22,818 nt of DNA, taken from assembly GCA_040758525.1 (NCBI GenBank), contig JBFLVQ010000072.1:1-22818 (forward strand), written 5' to 3'. Origin of the DNA: JBFLVQ01 sp040758525 (lineage in GTDB: Bacteria; Acidobacteriota; Blastocatellia; Chloracidobacteriales; JADJPF01). Within the stretch, counting starts at the first letter, position 1; every line of letters begins with the position of its first letter. A program made the position numbers and the translations under genes. The notes beneath the pieces are model-generated. The model had not been told where the DNA came from. It saw nothing but the letters and a program-made list of their open reading frames with translations, and made no database searches. This document shows positions 1 to 9,389 of the stretch, one piece after another.

Positions 1-2314
1 GACGTATATCCAATGTTGTTGCTGGTACAACCATTGTGCCACTATTAGCTAGCTTAAAGGCTAACGATACAGATGCGCCAGGAGCAGCAACTGCGGGCGA
101 CACAGAAAGCTCCTTAATATCGTAATCTGGCTGTCCAACCACATTTATCATCACACTAGAGACATTATTAGTCTCATCAGTCTCTGATAATGCATTACGA
201 GCATCGGTAATGACACCAATAAAGTATTTACCAGGAGCGGTGTTGTTAGCGATCGATATATCAATTACAAACGAGTCGGTAGTGCGAACACCAATAAAGG
301 CGCTAGCTACACTGGTCAGCAGTGGATCACTGGTATCAATCTTATTATCAGAAGAGATTCTCACCTCATGAATATGATTAGTGGCATCTGCACTACCCTG
401 ATTTGCGATGTTAAAGGATATCCGCGCACTACCACCTAGGTTGATAGTTGTAGGGTTAATCAGCAAATTACGTATTACTAGATCCGGTAAAACTAGGTTA
501 GTAACAGCGAGTCTAGCAATATTGTTACCTTCTTGAGATTCAGTAATCAGTCCGCCTGCATCAACAATTACACCAACAAAAAACGGGCCATTAGGGAGAT
601 CCAGAGGAATGCTAACTTCAGGCATAAACGTTTGCGAAGAACCAGCGCTAAGCATATTGGTTGTCACACTAACTAGTAGTCGATCCTGAAGACTAATAGT
701 GCTATCAGATGAGAGTACAACATTGTGAGTAGCAGCCGGGGCAGTCCCCATCCCTTGATTCTTAATATTAAAACGGACCTTAACCTTGCCACCGGGAACT
801 GTTGAGGTTGGTGAGGTGGAGAGATCTGTAACAACAAAATCTGGCTGATCTACACCTAATAGAAACGGTTCGGAGAATTCAGAAGTATTACCATTACTAT
901 CGGTAGCAGTGGCAGTAAGAGCAACCTGTGTAGTAGCTGGAATTGTAACACTAAAAGAGCCTGTGGTAGTTGTAGCGGCAATGGCAAAGTTCTGTCCCTC
1001 ATTGAAATCTGCCTGATTATTGAAGGGATTAGGCAATATATTGATAAATATCTCGACAACATTCATAGCGGTTGAGGTGACCGTTCCTCTTACTGTAATG
1101 GTACCATTGCCAGTTGCTGTTGTACTGGTTATGACTGGTGTATCATTGAAACCATTAGGACCATTATCACTCGTGCTGTTAGCAGTCTTTCCATCATTGC
1201 CTAGATCAATACCTAGTCCTGCATTGGCAAAGATCTTATTGCGCGATATCTTATTTTTTACGCTATTAACGTCGCTTTTATTGCTGCCTATCGAGATACC
1301 ATCACCAATATTAAAAGCAATGGTATTGCCTATATTGATACCACCAATATCTGTCATGGTTGCGCCATTTACTATGGCAATGCCATCCATATTATTGCCA
1401 CGGGCAAGACCATTAGCAGTAAGCCCGATAGAATTACTCTGAATAATATTTCCACTTGTACCATTGTCAGTAATTAAAATACCGTTCCCTAGATTGCCAG
1501 CAATCATATTGAGATTGATAGTATTGGCTTTTGCACCAGTTCCTATCATAATACCATGACTTAGATTGGGTAGTTGATTACGTGTCGCCGTACCATCCAG
1601 ACCAATTAGGTTGTTAGCGACAATATTGCCATCACTACCGGCCCCTAGAATAGCAACTCCTTCATTAGTATTGCCTGATATTACATTGGTGCTAACCACA
1701 CTACCGGCCATACCAATTTTATTAGAGCTTGCTCCATTGCTAATACGTATCCCGGTTCTGTTACCAGCACTGATTTTGCCCACCGCATCTGTACCAATAA
1801 AACAGCCGGTTATACTGTTATTCCTGGCGGCAGTAGTATCTATAAGAATACCTGCACCAGCGAAAAAGTTATTGATAGTTAATCCTTTTACCGTATTATT
1901 ACTCGATTTTATTGTAATACCATTGCTGTTTGTGGGGCTAAGTCGTCCATCGATAACAATTTCTGGAACAGGATTTACGCCTGGTTGGGTATTTCCATCA
2001 ATGGTTATAGAGTTTGCTGTAATGGCTGGTAAAGGAGAACGAACTCTGATTATGAAAGCGCCACTATTGCGATCAAAGCCAGTATCGCCGGTAGGTATAT
2101 TGAAGACTATTGAGCTACCAGGAGCTTGATTTACTGCCAATATCGCGGCGCGCAATGACCCATCTCCGCTATCTGCAGTCGTTGTAACAGTTGCCGTTAT
2201 CAATGGGGCTATTTCTGGTTGTTGTGGATCGTCTGAACTCATTTGCGCCGGCTTATTAAAGGGATAATAAAACACCATTAGAATTATTGCGAATATTAAA
2301 CTTTTCGCCTTCAT
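1..2314 (-). CDS. Secreted beta-helix / CARDB-repeat protein, 3' end outside the window
   Basis: Reading leftward from the ATG at 2312-2314, the frame is open for 771 codons with no stop and runs off the left edge. A GGAG lies 7-8 bases before the start. Residues 1-24 form a signal peptide (Lys-rich start, then a hydrophobic run). Residues about 42-110 resemble the CSLREA-type N-terminal module of bacterial surface proteins (GDGSLRAAI near residue 51). Residues about 115-370 are Asn/Gly/Ile-rich repeats (patterns such as GNxIG and SNxI) typical of right-handed parallel beta-helices. About 390-488 is a beta-sandwich linker ending in DSNGNTSEFSE. Then come CARDB adhesion-type repeats, whose (Q/L)PD(F/L/Y) starts fall at D492, D611 and D730, exactly 119 residues apart; the third is cut by the edge. 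It is probably exported or surface-bound, acting as an adhesin or polysaccharide-contacting protein. Its substrate and C-terminal anchor are unknown. Confidence 0.85.
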   Translation of the reverse strand, partial: MKAKSLIFAIILMVFYYPFNKPAQMSSDDPQQPEIAPLITATVTTTADSGDGSLRAAILAVNQAPGSSIVFNIPTGDTGFDRNSGAFIIRVRSPLPAITANSITIDGNTQPGVNPVPEIVIDGRLSPTNSNGITIKSSNNTVKGLTINNFFAGAGILIDTTAARNNSITGCFIGTDAVGKISAGNRTGIRISNGASSNKIGMAGSVVSTNVISGNTNEGVAILGAGSDGNIVANNLIGLDGTATRNQLPNLSHGIMIGTGAKANTINLNMIAGNLGNGILITDNGTSGNIIQSNSIGLTANGLARGNNMDGIAIVNGATMTDIGGINIGNTIAFNIGDGISIGSNKSDVNSVKNKISRNKIFANAGLGIDLGNDGKTANSTSDNGPNGFNDTPVITSTTATGNGTITVRGTVTSTAMNVVEIFINILPNPFNNQADFNEGQNFAIAATTTTGSFSVTIPATTQVALTATATDSNGNTSEFSEPFLLGVDQPDFVVTDLSTSPTSTVPGGKVKVRFNIKNQGMGTAPAATHNVVLSSDSTISLQDRLLVSVTTNMLSAGSSQTFMPEVSIPLDLPNGPFFVGVIVDAGGLITESQEGNNIARLAVTNLVLPDLVIRNLLINPTTINLGGSARISFNIANQGSADATNHIHEVRISSDNKIDTSDPLLTSVASAFIGVRTTDSFVIDISIANNTAPGKYFIGVITDARNALSETDETNNVSSVMINVVGQPDYDIKELSVSPAVAAPGASVSLAFKLANSGTMVVPATTLDIR

Positions 2315-2614
2315 AGTCTTTCTCCTATACAAATGGGAAGTTATCGCTGACCCTTATTGTATAACCTGAATACGTAAAGAATGCTCTGCTCAATTATGAT
2401 AGATTCTCAATTGTCACAACAGTATATTTTGTCTAGTGTTGAGATCATATCAAGACACTACTAATAAAGACGCGTAAAATGGAGAAAAAAAACATCATTA
2501 ATCTGCATGGAAGTAAGTCATTTTCTAATCTACTATCTATGATCCACCTCCGCAATATAGTAAACTGGTTCGTCAAATCTACTATGGTATTTTAATGGGA
2601 AAGGATGGGAGCAG
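2315..2614. other. Divergent intergenic region, 300 bp
   Basis: AT-rich spacer between two divergent genes, so it must hold both promoters. For the minus-strand gene the best -10 candidate is TATACAAT, read on the minus strand from 2363-2356, about 45 bases before the ATG; no convincing -35 partner is visible. For the plus-strand gene I see only the Shine-Dalgarno GGATGGGAG near 2603-2611. No open frame or repeat stands out. Confidence 0.4.
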
Positions 2615-4552
2615 ATGAAGACAAAGCTTTCTTTTACCATTGTGCTAATATTGTTAATGTCTACGACATTTTTTGCTCAGTCAAATGAGCGCGATATAGA
2701 GAAGGAGAAGGTAATATGGCGCGAATTAGAAACCGTTGCTCCCAACGCCCTGGAAACGTTTAAGGCTGCCACGGTTGCCTTAGATAGAGGCGATTATCAG
2801 GAAGCCGCGCGGCTTTACCAAGAAGTGCTTAAACAGGCACCAGAATTCGATCATGCGCTACGTCGGCTGGGCGGATCATTAGTTGAATTAGGAAAAAGAG
2901 AAGAAGGTCTTGCGCTAGCGGAAGCGGCGGTAAAGAAGAGAGGCTCTCCAGAAAATCTTATTAGCTTAGCTCAACTGCTTGCCTATCCTGGTAAGAATAT
3001 CAATAGTTCACCTGTCGATAAGCAGCGCGCACTTACTTTGGCAAAACAGGCCAACGATCTAAATAAGGAGAATGATCCACATTACCCTGCACTTGTTGCG
3101 CAATTGGCGCTAGAACTGGATAAGACCAATGAATTCCATGCCGCCACCGAGATCCTTGTTAAGAAGCATCCAGACCTTATGGTAACCCATTACTTTAATG
3201 GGATTTCTGCGGCTATGAAGGAAGACTGGATCAAAGCTGAAGAAGAGATCAAGAAAGCCCAAAGTTTAGGTCTACCTGCTGATGTCGCAGAGAAGATCCT
3301 AGCATCAGGAATCCAAAGCAACGCCACTGTCTGGCATTACGCATATTATACCCTCTATCTTTTTATTGTCTGGATTTTTGGGTTAGTCCTACTATTTTTA
3401 CTGGGCAAGATCCTTTCAAATATAACTTTGAGATCGATTGAGACAGCCGATCCTAATGCTGCTACCAGCAACCAAGAGCTATCGCTAAGAAGATATTATC
3501 GACTACTGATAAATATTGCTGGTACTTACTACTATATCTCGATCCCCATGGTTATCTTTCTGGTTATTGCAATCTCAGGTTCAATCTTTTATGGCTTCCT
3601 TATGCTTGGTCGTATCCCTGTCAAGTTAGTTGCAATCATAGGTATCTGTGCCATTGTTACTGTATATCAGATGATTCGCTCTCTTTTTATTAGAGTAAAA
3701 GCAGAAGACGCTGGCCGTAGCCTACAACCACAAGAAGCGCCCGGCTTGTGGACACTCACTCGTGAGGTTGCTGAGAGTGTAGGCACACGCCCAATCGATG
3801 AGATTCGTATCACTCCTACCACTGAACTAGCGGTCTACGAACGTGGCAGCTATCGTGAGCGTTCACAAGATCGCGCGGAACGTATCCTCATTCTTGGTGT
3901 TGGTCTATTGAATGGGTTTAGTCAGAATGCATTCCGTGCCGTACTTGCCCACGAATATGGCCATTTTTCTCATCGTGACACTGCGGGTGGCAATGTTGCC
4001 TTACGAGTCAACAACGATATGATGAAATTTGCCAAGGCGATAGTTCTTAGTGGCCAAGCGGTCTGGTGGAATATCGCTTTTCAGTTCTTACGTGTCTATC
4101 ATTTCATATTTCGTCGTATCAGCTATGGTGCTGTACGTCTACAAGAAGTGCTTGCCGATCGTGTTGCAGCACGTATCTATGGCGCAAAAGCGTTTGAAGA
4201 GGGTCTACGCCATGTAATCCGTAGAAGCGTTGAATTCGGCTCACTGGCCACCAATGAGATTAATGAAGCTATGGATACCCAGCGCCATCTGCGAAATCTT
4301 TATGAATTGAAGCTAATAGATGAGAAATCGATTGAGGTTGAAGTAAATGACGAACTCAATCGTCAAACCACAGAAGATGATACTCACCCTAGTCCACAGG
4401 ATCGCTTCCGACTAGTAGGCCGTATTACTACTAAACATGAATCTGCTGATAATGGGACAGTATGGGAGTTGTTTACAGACAGAGAGAGTATCACCAGTGA
4501 GATGAGTGCCCTGGTCGGCACAATGGTAAAAGCTGCTGCTACAGATGGCTAA
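2615..4552 (+). CDS. TPR-containing M48 family membrane metallopeptidase
   Basis: 645 residues; GGATGGGAG just before the ATG supports the start. Residues 1-22 look like a signal peptide. Residues about 45-220 are TPR-like helices (DRGDYQEAARLYQEVLKQAP at 58-77 is a clear repeat). Membrane segments lie at about 244-266, 303-330 and 336-356, followed by the M48 zinc-protease domain. HEYGH at 446-450 supplies two zinc-ligand histidines and the catalytic glutamate; E511 in QEVLAD is the likely third ligand. If the signal peptide is cleaved, the TPR part is periplasmic and three passes place the protease in the cytoplasm, as in HtpX. Arg/Lys residues between segments 1 and 2 and after segment 3 agree with that. 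In BepA-type M48 proteins the TPRs follow the protease; here they precede it. A role in membrane-protein quality control is inferred from the family. The gene ends 24 bases from the convergent lipoprotein gene. Confidence 0.9.
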   Translation: MKTKLSFTIVLILLMSTTFFAQSNERDIEKEKVIWRELETVAPNALETFKAATVALDRGDYQEAARLYQEVLKQAPEFDHALRRLGGSLVELGKREEGLALAEAAVKKRGSPENLISLAQLLAYPGKNINSSPVDKQRALTLAKQANDLNKENDPHYPALVAQLALELDKTNEFHAATEILVKKHPDLMVTHYFNGISAAMKEDWIKAEEEIKKAQSLGLPADVAEKILASGIQSNATVWHYAYYTLYLFIVWIFGLVLLFLLGKILSNITLRSIETADPNAATSNQELSLRRYYRLLINIAGTYYYISIPMVIFLVIAISGSIFYGFLMLGRIPVKLVAIIGICAIVTVYQMIRSLFIRVKAEDAGRSLQPQEAPGLWTLTREVAESVGTRPIDEIRITPTTELAVYERGSYRERSQDRAERILILGVGLLNGFSQNAFRAVLAHEYGHFSHRDTAGGNVALRVNNDMMKFAKAIVLSGQAVWWNIAFQFLRVYHFIFRRISYGAVRLQEVLADRVAARIYGAKAFEEGLRHVIRRSVEFGSLATNEINEAMDTQRHLRNLYELKLIDEKSIEVEVNDELNRQTTEDDTHPSPQDRFRLVGRITTKHESADNGTVWELFTDRESITSEMSALVGTMVKAAATDG

Positions 4553-4576
4553 GAAAACTTTTAATCGCTTCTTGCA

Positions 4577-6430
4577 CTAATGGACAAGTTGTTGCAATGA
4601 GAGCTGTTGCTGGGCAAGTTTACCAGCCAATGGTATTGCTCCATCTAGTCCACTGCCTTCTTTGATAGTGATAATCTGATCAGCATTGATATCAACTATC
4701 CTATCAACTAGACCACTAGGCCATTTCACCTCAATGGCAGCAACACGATCCTGTTTACCTAATCCAAAGGTGATAGGTAATTCGCTCTGTGAGCAGTAGC
4801 TTGAACCGCTCTTAACGACACGCCACTGTGTAGTGCTATCGGCGAGTCTAATCGTGACTGTCGCGCCTATGCCATCACGGTTCGATTTTGTCCCTACTGT
4901 GCGTATACGTAGTGAGTGATGCTGGTTTCCCCCTTCATTGCGCAACAGTCTTGCTGACCCATTGTTGGTAGTAATTAATAGATCTAGATCACCATCATTA
5001 TCGTAATCGGCATAAGCGCTACCACGCGCCACCATAGGCTGTTGAAAAGCCACTCCAACGCGTCTGCTCATCTCATCAAAACGCTTTTTACCTAAGTTCC
5101 GGAAGAGTTTGGGCGACTGTGCATAGGTGATCTTAGGCTGTACACGATTAATATCGTCAGCAACATGACCATTGGCGAGGAAGATATCCTCATAGCCATC
5201 CAAGTCGTAATCATAGAAGAAGCAGGCAAAAGTAAGCGAAAGCAGTGTCGCCTGACCAATATTCGAGGTAGGCGCCTCATCTATAAATAGCCCCTTACCC
5301 TCATTATGATATAGACCAAACATCTCATTGGAAAAATTACCAACAATAAGACTAGGATAGCCAGAACCATCATAGTCGGCAAAATCTGTTCCCATTCCTG
5401 CTCGCGCTACTCCAGATTCACTAAAGGCAATACCTGCGGTAACCCCTTGTTCAGTGAAAATGCCATTGCCTTCATTGTGATAGAGTTTGTTCGGTTCGGT
5501 ATCGTTAGTAACAAATAGATCTGGCCAACTATCACGATCATAATCGACTACCGCGATGCCAAGGGCTTTACAAGTAGGATCAAGTAAGCCTGCCTTTTCC
5601 GTGACATCTTCAAATTGACTATTGCCACGATTGTGATAAAGCCGACTCGTCTGCCCCTTATAAGATTCCGGCTTACAGTAAGATTTTGTCTTGCCATCAA
5701 GCGTGCAATGTAGATCCTTCTCGATTGACCATTCCACATAGTTACAGACAAAGAGATCTAGCAAGCCATCCTTGTTATAATCGAACCAGGCTGCGCCAGT
5801 ACTAAAATCCGGGTTATCTACACCAGCGCGTGCCGTTACATCCTCAAAAGTACCATTACCACGATTGCGTAATAGATAATCTGGTCCCAAGCCAGAGAGG
5901 AAGATATCTACATAACCATCATTATCATAATCGGCAATGGCAGATCCTAAGCCATACATCTCTATATCTAATCCAGCCGCACGTGTAACATCAGAGAATG
6001 TACCATCTTTGTTGTTGTGGTAGAGCGCTTGTGTTACTTTACGGCCCTTTTGGCCTGGCCAATGCTTAGAGTTAATAAGTAGTATGTCCTGCCAACCATC
6101 ATTGTCAAAATCTAGGAAAGCGCAGCCAGCACCCATTGTCTCTGGCAGATACTTTTGACCAAAAGCACCACTGGTATGTTTGAAATTTATACCTGCAGTA
6201 CGGGTAATGTCAGCAAACTGAACTGGCACAAGTTTACTATCTACTGGGTTGGCAGTAGGTTCAGTCTCTGTTTGAGGGTTGATGCCGCTAACAGGCGGAA
6301 TTGAACCTCTATTTGGCTCAGTAGCTATTGTTGTCTCATTGTTAGTATTCTGGTTGGAGTTTTCAGAACTCTTTCCATTACAGCCCAACATCGCCAAAAT
6401 CATTACCATTACTAATAGCCGTGTAAACAT
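4577..6430 (-). CDS. FG-GAP/VCBS-repeat lipoprotein with C-terminal ASPIC/UnbV domain (CRTAC1-like)
   Basis: The open frame reaches back to 6643, but I place the start at the ATG at 6428-6430. It begins directly with a lipoprotein signal (hydrophobic run ending MLGC, lipidated C17) and leaves a 34-base gap after the upstream gene instead of an overlap. The mature protein, after a Ser/Asn/Thr-rich linker, has seven FG-GAP-like repeats with calcium-loop signatures: DFDNDGWQD, DYDNDGYVD, DYNKDGLLD, DYDRDSWPD, DYDGSGYPS, DYDLDGYED and DYDNDGDLD. The fourth and fifth depart from the consensus. These form a beta-propeller, followed by an ASPIC/UnbV domain at about 535-605 (GIGATVTIRL, then ITFGLG and VKWPSG). 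The product is 617 residues and probably on the outer face of a membrane. Its biochemical role is unknown. It probably shares an operon with the multihaem cytochrome gene just upstream, so a joint function is plausible but unproven. Confidence 0.85.
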   Translation of the reverse strand: MFTRLLVMVMILAMLGCNGKSSENSNQNTNNETTIATEPNRGSIPPVSGINPQTETEPTANPVDSKLVPVQFADITRTAGINFKHTSGAFGQKYLPETMGAGCAFLDFDNDGWQDILLINSKHWPGQKGRKVTQALYHNNKDGTFSDVTRAAGLDIEMYGLGSAIADYDNDGYVDIFLSGLGPDYLLRNRGNGTFEDVTARAGVDNPDFSTGAAWFDYNKDGLLDLFVCNYVEWSIEKDLHCTLDGKTKSYCKPESYKGQTSRLYHNRGNSQFEDVTEKAGLLDPTCKALGIAVVDYDRDSWPDLFVTNDTEPNKLYHNEGNGIFTEQGVTAGIAFSESGVARAGMGTDFADYDGSGYPSLIVGNFSNEMFGLYHNEGKGLFIDEAPTSNIGQATLLSLTFACFFYDYDLDGYEDIFLANGHVADDINRVQPKITYAQSPKLFRNLGKKRFDEMSRRVGVAFQQPMVARGSAYADYDNDGDLDLLITTNNGSARLLRNEGGNQHHSLRIRTVGTKSNRDGIGATVTIRLADSTTQWRVVKSGSSYCSQSELPITFGLGKQDRVAAIEVKWPSGLVDRIVDINADQIITIKEGSGLDGAIPLAGKLAQQQLSLQQLVH

Positions 6431-6464
6431 CGCTAACTTTTCGTCCCCAATATTTGATCTCTGC

Positions 6465-9275
6465 TTATTTACTGTGTGCAGATAAGACATTTTGATTAGC
6501 ACGAATCTTCTCTGCAGATATAGAGACATGTTCGTGAATCGATTGTCGTTCATTATTATCTTCCGGGTTGAGCTTGCGAAAATCGCCTGTGATCGCCTGT
6601 GAAGACTCATCTGCCTTAAAGCGCATATAGAGTCTACGTTCACGCTGAGCCATCTCCTGATTACCTGAACCTTGATAGCTCAACATCAGATTGTAGTGCG
6701 CCGACAGATCCTCTGGATCAATCTCCAACACTCGCTTCAGTACCTTGATCGCTTGCTCATATTGCCGTTGTAGAAGCAGTATACGCCCCAACTGATTCAA
6801 TACCACACGGTCTCTAGGAAATTGTTGAGTTGCGCTATTAAGATATGTCAGCGCCTGATCATATTGCCCCTGCCCTTTTAATACCATTGCCATAAAGAAC
6901 TGTGCTTTTGCTAGTTCCGGCTTGATCTTGAGTGCCTGTGTTAACATCTCCTGTGCTGCATCTAATCGCCCCTCCTGTATACGCGCCCTTGCTACATTTA
7001 CCCACCCATCCGCATAAGCCGGCTCCATTTGTGTCACTTTTAAAAATGCTGCTTCTGCAGCCTTAATATCACCTTGTAATAACAGGCCTATACCATAGTC
7101 ATTCCAACGCTCCCGCACACTCTTATCTAGATACTCACGCGGTTGTGGCAGAGGCGCTTGAGCACTTAATACTTTTAACTTCACCTCATCTTGTGCCATT
7201 GTCACAATTGGCAACTCTGGTATTGCCTTAAGCTTTCCAGATACATTACTGGTATCGCCATTGAAGATAAAGTGTCGGTCATCATGATCTTTAGTTACCG
7301 ATGCTGCTGTCTGACTTGGCTCCGGCACACCAGCATATGCCCACTGTGTATTCCACCAACTGAACTTCCTATAATGTACCTTTGCCTTAAGAGTGATCTC
7401 ATCTCCACAATCTTTGGGAATGTTCAATCGATATCTCACCGTATCTGCGGCGCCGGGTGGGATTAATCGTACATATGCTACTGAGCGTGCCGCCCAGGCA
7501 TTTCGCTTATTGATACGGTTGCCATGCTCATCTAACAACAATGCGCGATAGAAGTGTGCTCCTGTCTCTACTGGTCCATGCCCTTTATCTTCTACCATTC
7601 CACTCCAAAACAGTATTTCACCGCGATTATCGACCGCTTGTAACTCTACCCAAACATCAAAGGCGTCTACCGTTCCACCAGGAAAGAAATGGCCTACTTT
7701 GCGGGTGCGTACTACCAGATCAATTCGCAGCGAATCTCCCCGTCGCACTTCTGCATTCACTTTATTGAGGGGAGCAAAGACATCCTCAGGAGGTGTGATA
7801 ACCGCCTCTACACCACTATCAAGAGTCTCTTCACCTACCGCAAATGTAGATGCCAAGCGCGGCTCTTCGCGACTGCTTAACGACTTCAACTGCTTGGCTG
7901 GCTCACCCTTGCTCATAGCAAAGATGTCTACACTGATCTGTTGATCTTGGAGAAAATCTGTTACCACCTTTAACTGCTGCTGGTCCCCATTTACATAAGG
8001 TATTGCCGTATTAGCGCCAGGAAACCTATGTGAATGTACTTTACCATTGACTGCGGCTGGATCATTGGCTGCGACCAGTGGCATATGACAATCTACGCAC
8101 TTCTGCGGTTGTGCTGGACTATAGAAAGAGCGTGCTCCTTGCCCTGATACTCCGCTCGCTTGCCAGTTATCATACTCGTTGAAGCCTCTAAACCAACGAT
8201 AGTTATTTACCGGTTTGTCTAAATGTACCTTATGGCAAGATGAGCAGAACTCTGCCGTACTACCACGATGAAACGGCTTCATAAATGTCTTACGGTGTGG
8301 CTCAGAATCTGCCTTGATCAGCAGGTCATGGGTGAAACTTAACAGTCTATTTGAACTGGTTGCCCAATCATGTAGAGGTGGATACTCAACCTCGAAATCT
8401 CCCTGTCCCATAGTGCTACGTACATGCACAATTGAATGACAAGAAGTACAACCCAACCCTGCCTGTGCCTCTGGGGTGTTGATCTGTTCTTTGATAGGAC
8501 GCTCAAAACGTCCATTGAAGAATACAGCATGGTCATGGCAGCCTGCACACCATTTTGATGCCTGCAGTCCTGCGACATCCTGCATATACTCAATAGATTT
8601 ACGATACCATTGATTGTTGAAAGAGGAGAAATGATGTACAGAGGCATTCCATTGCTGGTAAATCTCGGCATGGCAACGTGCGCACATCTGAGAAGTCATA
8701 AAAAAGTTGCTTGGTATCAATCCACGTGTATTAGTAGTAGCCGAAGAAGGAAAGAAAGGGCTGTTAGGACCATCGCCTTCCTCTTCCATCAAAACAGGGA
8801 TCTCATCTGGATTAGTGATACGTGGCGATGGAGCACTATAGTACTGGTAGATACGTGCAGTACTAGGCAGTAGTAATACTGCTGCTACTAATAAGAGCGC
8901 GGCGCGGCGTGGTAATTGCAACCAATCCTGTGCCCGTACACACATCAGCAATAATGCTAAAACCATTAGGATAATATGAGAATAGAGTAACCAGCGGGTA
9001 TTACGGGTGTTACCAAGCAACAACAAGACTGTCCCGATAATACCGCTGGAGAGCATCAACAGCCACCAAGTATCATTCCATTCTAGGCGTTTAAGCCTTT
9101 GACCAAATGCTGCTATCAGTATTAGCAGCATCAGTAGCCCTAGCCCTAGATGCGCAAGCACATTGGTCAGATAGAAGACAGTCGCTTCCGCATAGGTGGC
9201 CAGATAGGCACTATTGATCAACAATAGCACCATTCCTACCGTCAGCAGTTTTGCACGACGATGCACGCTATTCAT
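6465..9275 (-). CDS. Five-haem c-type cytochrome with membrane N terminus and C-terminal TPR repeats
   Basis: 936 residues; AAGGAT six bases before the ATG supports the start. The N terminus has five hydrophobic segments (about 10-29, 34-57, 70-88, 96-112, 124-138). A soluble part follows with five CxxCH haem-binding motifs: C198ARCH, C243AGCH, C276TSCH, C344SSCH and C393VDCH. The spacing and the motif surroundings (ARCHAEIYQQW, CVDCHMP) resemble the cytochrome c554/c-prime-like multihaem domains often fused to TPRs. Residues about 420-700 look like a beta-rich domain (FFPGGTVDAFDVWVELQ). TPR units fill about 720-885 (for example AYADGWVNVARARIQEGRLD). Haem attachment requires export, so the haem part should be periplasmic. 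No haem-maturation or redox-partner gene is in the window, so electron transfer is inferred only from the motifs. The downstream FG-GAP lipoprotein gene starts 34 bases after the stop. Confidence 0.88.
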   Translation of the reverse strand: MNSVHRRAKLLTVGMVLLLINSAYLATYAEATVFYLTNVLAHLGLGLLMLLILIAAFGQRLKRLEWNDTWWLLMLSSGIIGTVLLLLGNTRNTRWLLYSHIILMVLALLLMCVRAQDWLQLPRRAALLLVAAVLLLPSTARIYQYYSAPSPRITNPDEIPVLMEEEGDGPNSPFFPSSATTNTRGLIPSNFFMTSQMCARCHAEIYQQWNASVHHFSSFNNQWYRKSIEYMQDVAGLQASKWCAGCHDHAVFFNGRFERPIKEQINTPEAQAGLGCTSCHSIVHVRSTMGQGDFEVEYPPLHDWATSSNRLLSFTHDLLIKADSEPHRKTFMKPFHRGSTAEFCSSCHKVHLDKPVNNYRWFRGFNEYDNWQASGVSGQGARSFYSPAQPQKCVDCHMPLVAANDPAAVNGKVHSHRFPGANTAIPYVNGDQQQLKVVTDFLQDQQISVDIFAMSKGEPAKQLKSLSSREEPRLASTFAVGEETLDSGVEAVITPPEDVFAPLNKVNAEVRRGDSLRIDLVVRTRKVGHFFPGGTVDAFDVWVELQAVDNRGEILFWSGMVEDKGHGPVETGAHFYRALLLDEHGNRINKRNAWAARSVAYVRLIPPGAADTVRYRLNIPKDCGDEITLKAKVHYRKFSWWNTQWAYAGVPEPSQTAASVTKDHDDRHFIFNGDTSNVSGKLKAIPELPIVTMAQDEVKLKVLSAQAPLPQPREYLDKSVRERWNDYGIGLLLQGDIKAAEAAFLKVTQMEPAYADGWVNVARARIQEGRLDAAQEMLTQALKIKPELAKAQFFMAMVLKGQGQYDQALTYLNSATQQFPRDRVVLNQLGRILLLQRQYEQAIKVLKRVLEIDPEDLSAHYNLMLSYQGSGNQEMAQRERRLYMRFKADESSQAITGDFRKLNPEDNNERQSIHEHVSISAEKIRANQNVLSAHSK

Positions 9276-9347
9276 ATCTAAATCCTTATTAAATTTAGTG
9301 AGACATCTATTTTACTCGGCAAGTCTAGGGGAAAAAAAGCTCTTCTT

Positions 9348-9364
9348 GATTATTGATAATAATC
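9348..9364 (-). terminator. AT-rich inverted repeat between the VWA and cytochrome genes
   Basis: A perfect 7-bp inverted repeat with a 3-base loop lies at 9348-9354 / 9358-9364, in the 114-bp gap between two co-oriented minus-strand genes. Read on the minus strand it is followed a few bases later by a run of seven T (9334-9340). The stem is all A/T except one closing pair, so it would be a weak terminator at best. It could equally be an operator for the cytochrome gene. Confidence 0.25.
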
Positions 9365-9389
9365 GCGCCGCCACTAGATAAGCAATCAT

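Noticed and set aside
1020..2129. Plus-strand open frames at 1020-1442 and 1611-2129
   Set aside because: They are antisense shadows of the long minus-strand beta-helix frame, which is open for 771 codons and has recognisable domains.
4553..4576. Shared terminator between the convergent M48 and lipoprotein genes
   Set aside because: The 24-bp gap has a few T residues but no stem I can form.
6431..6643. N-terminal extension of the FG-GAP lipoprotein gene to an ATG at 6643
   Set aside because: The extra 71 residues overlap the cytochrome gene, are basic and unstructured, and would bury a clear lipoprotein signal that starts at 6430.
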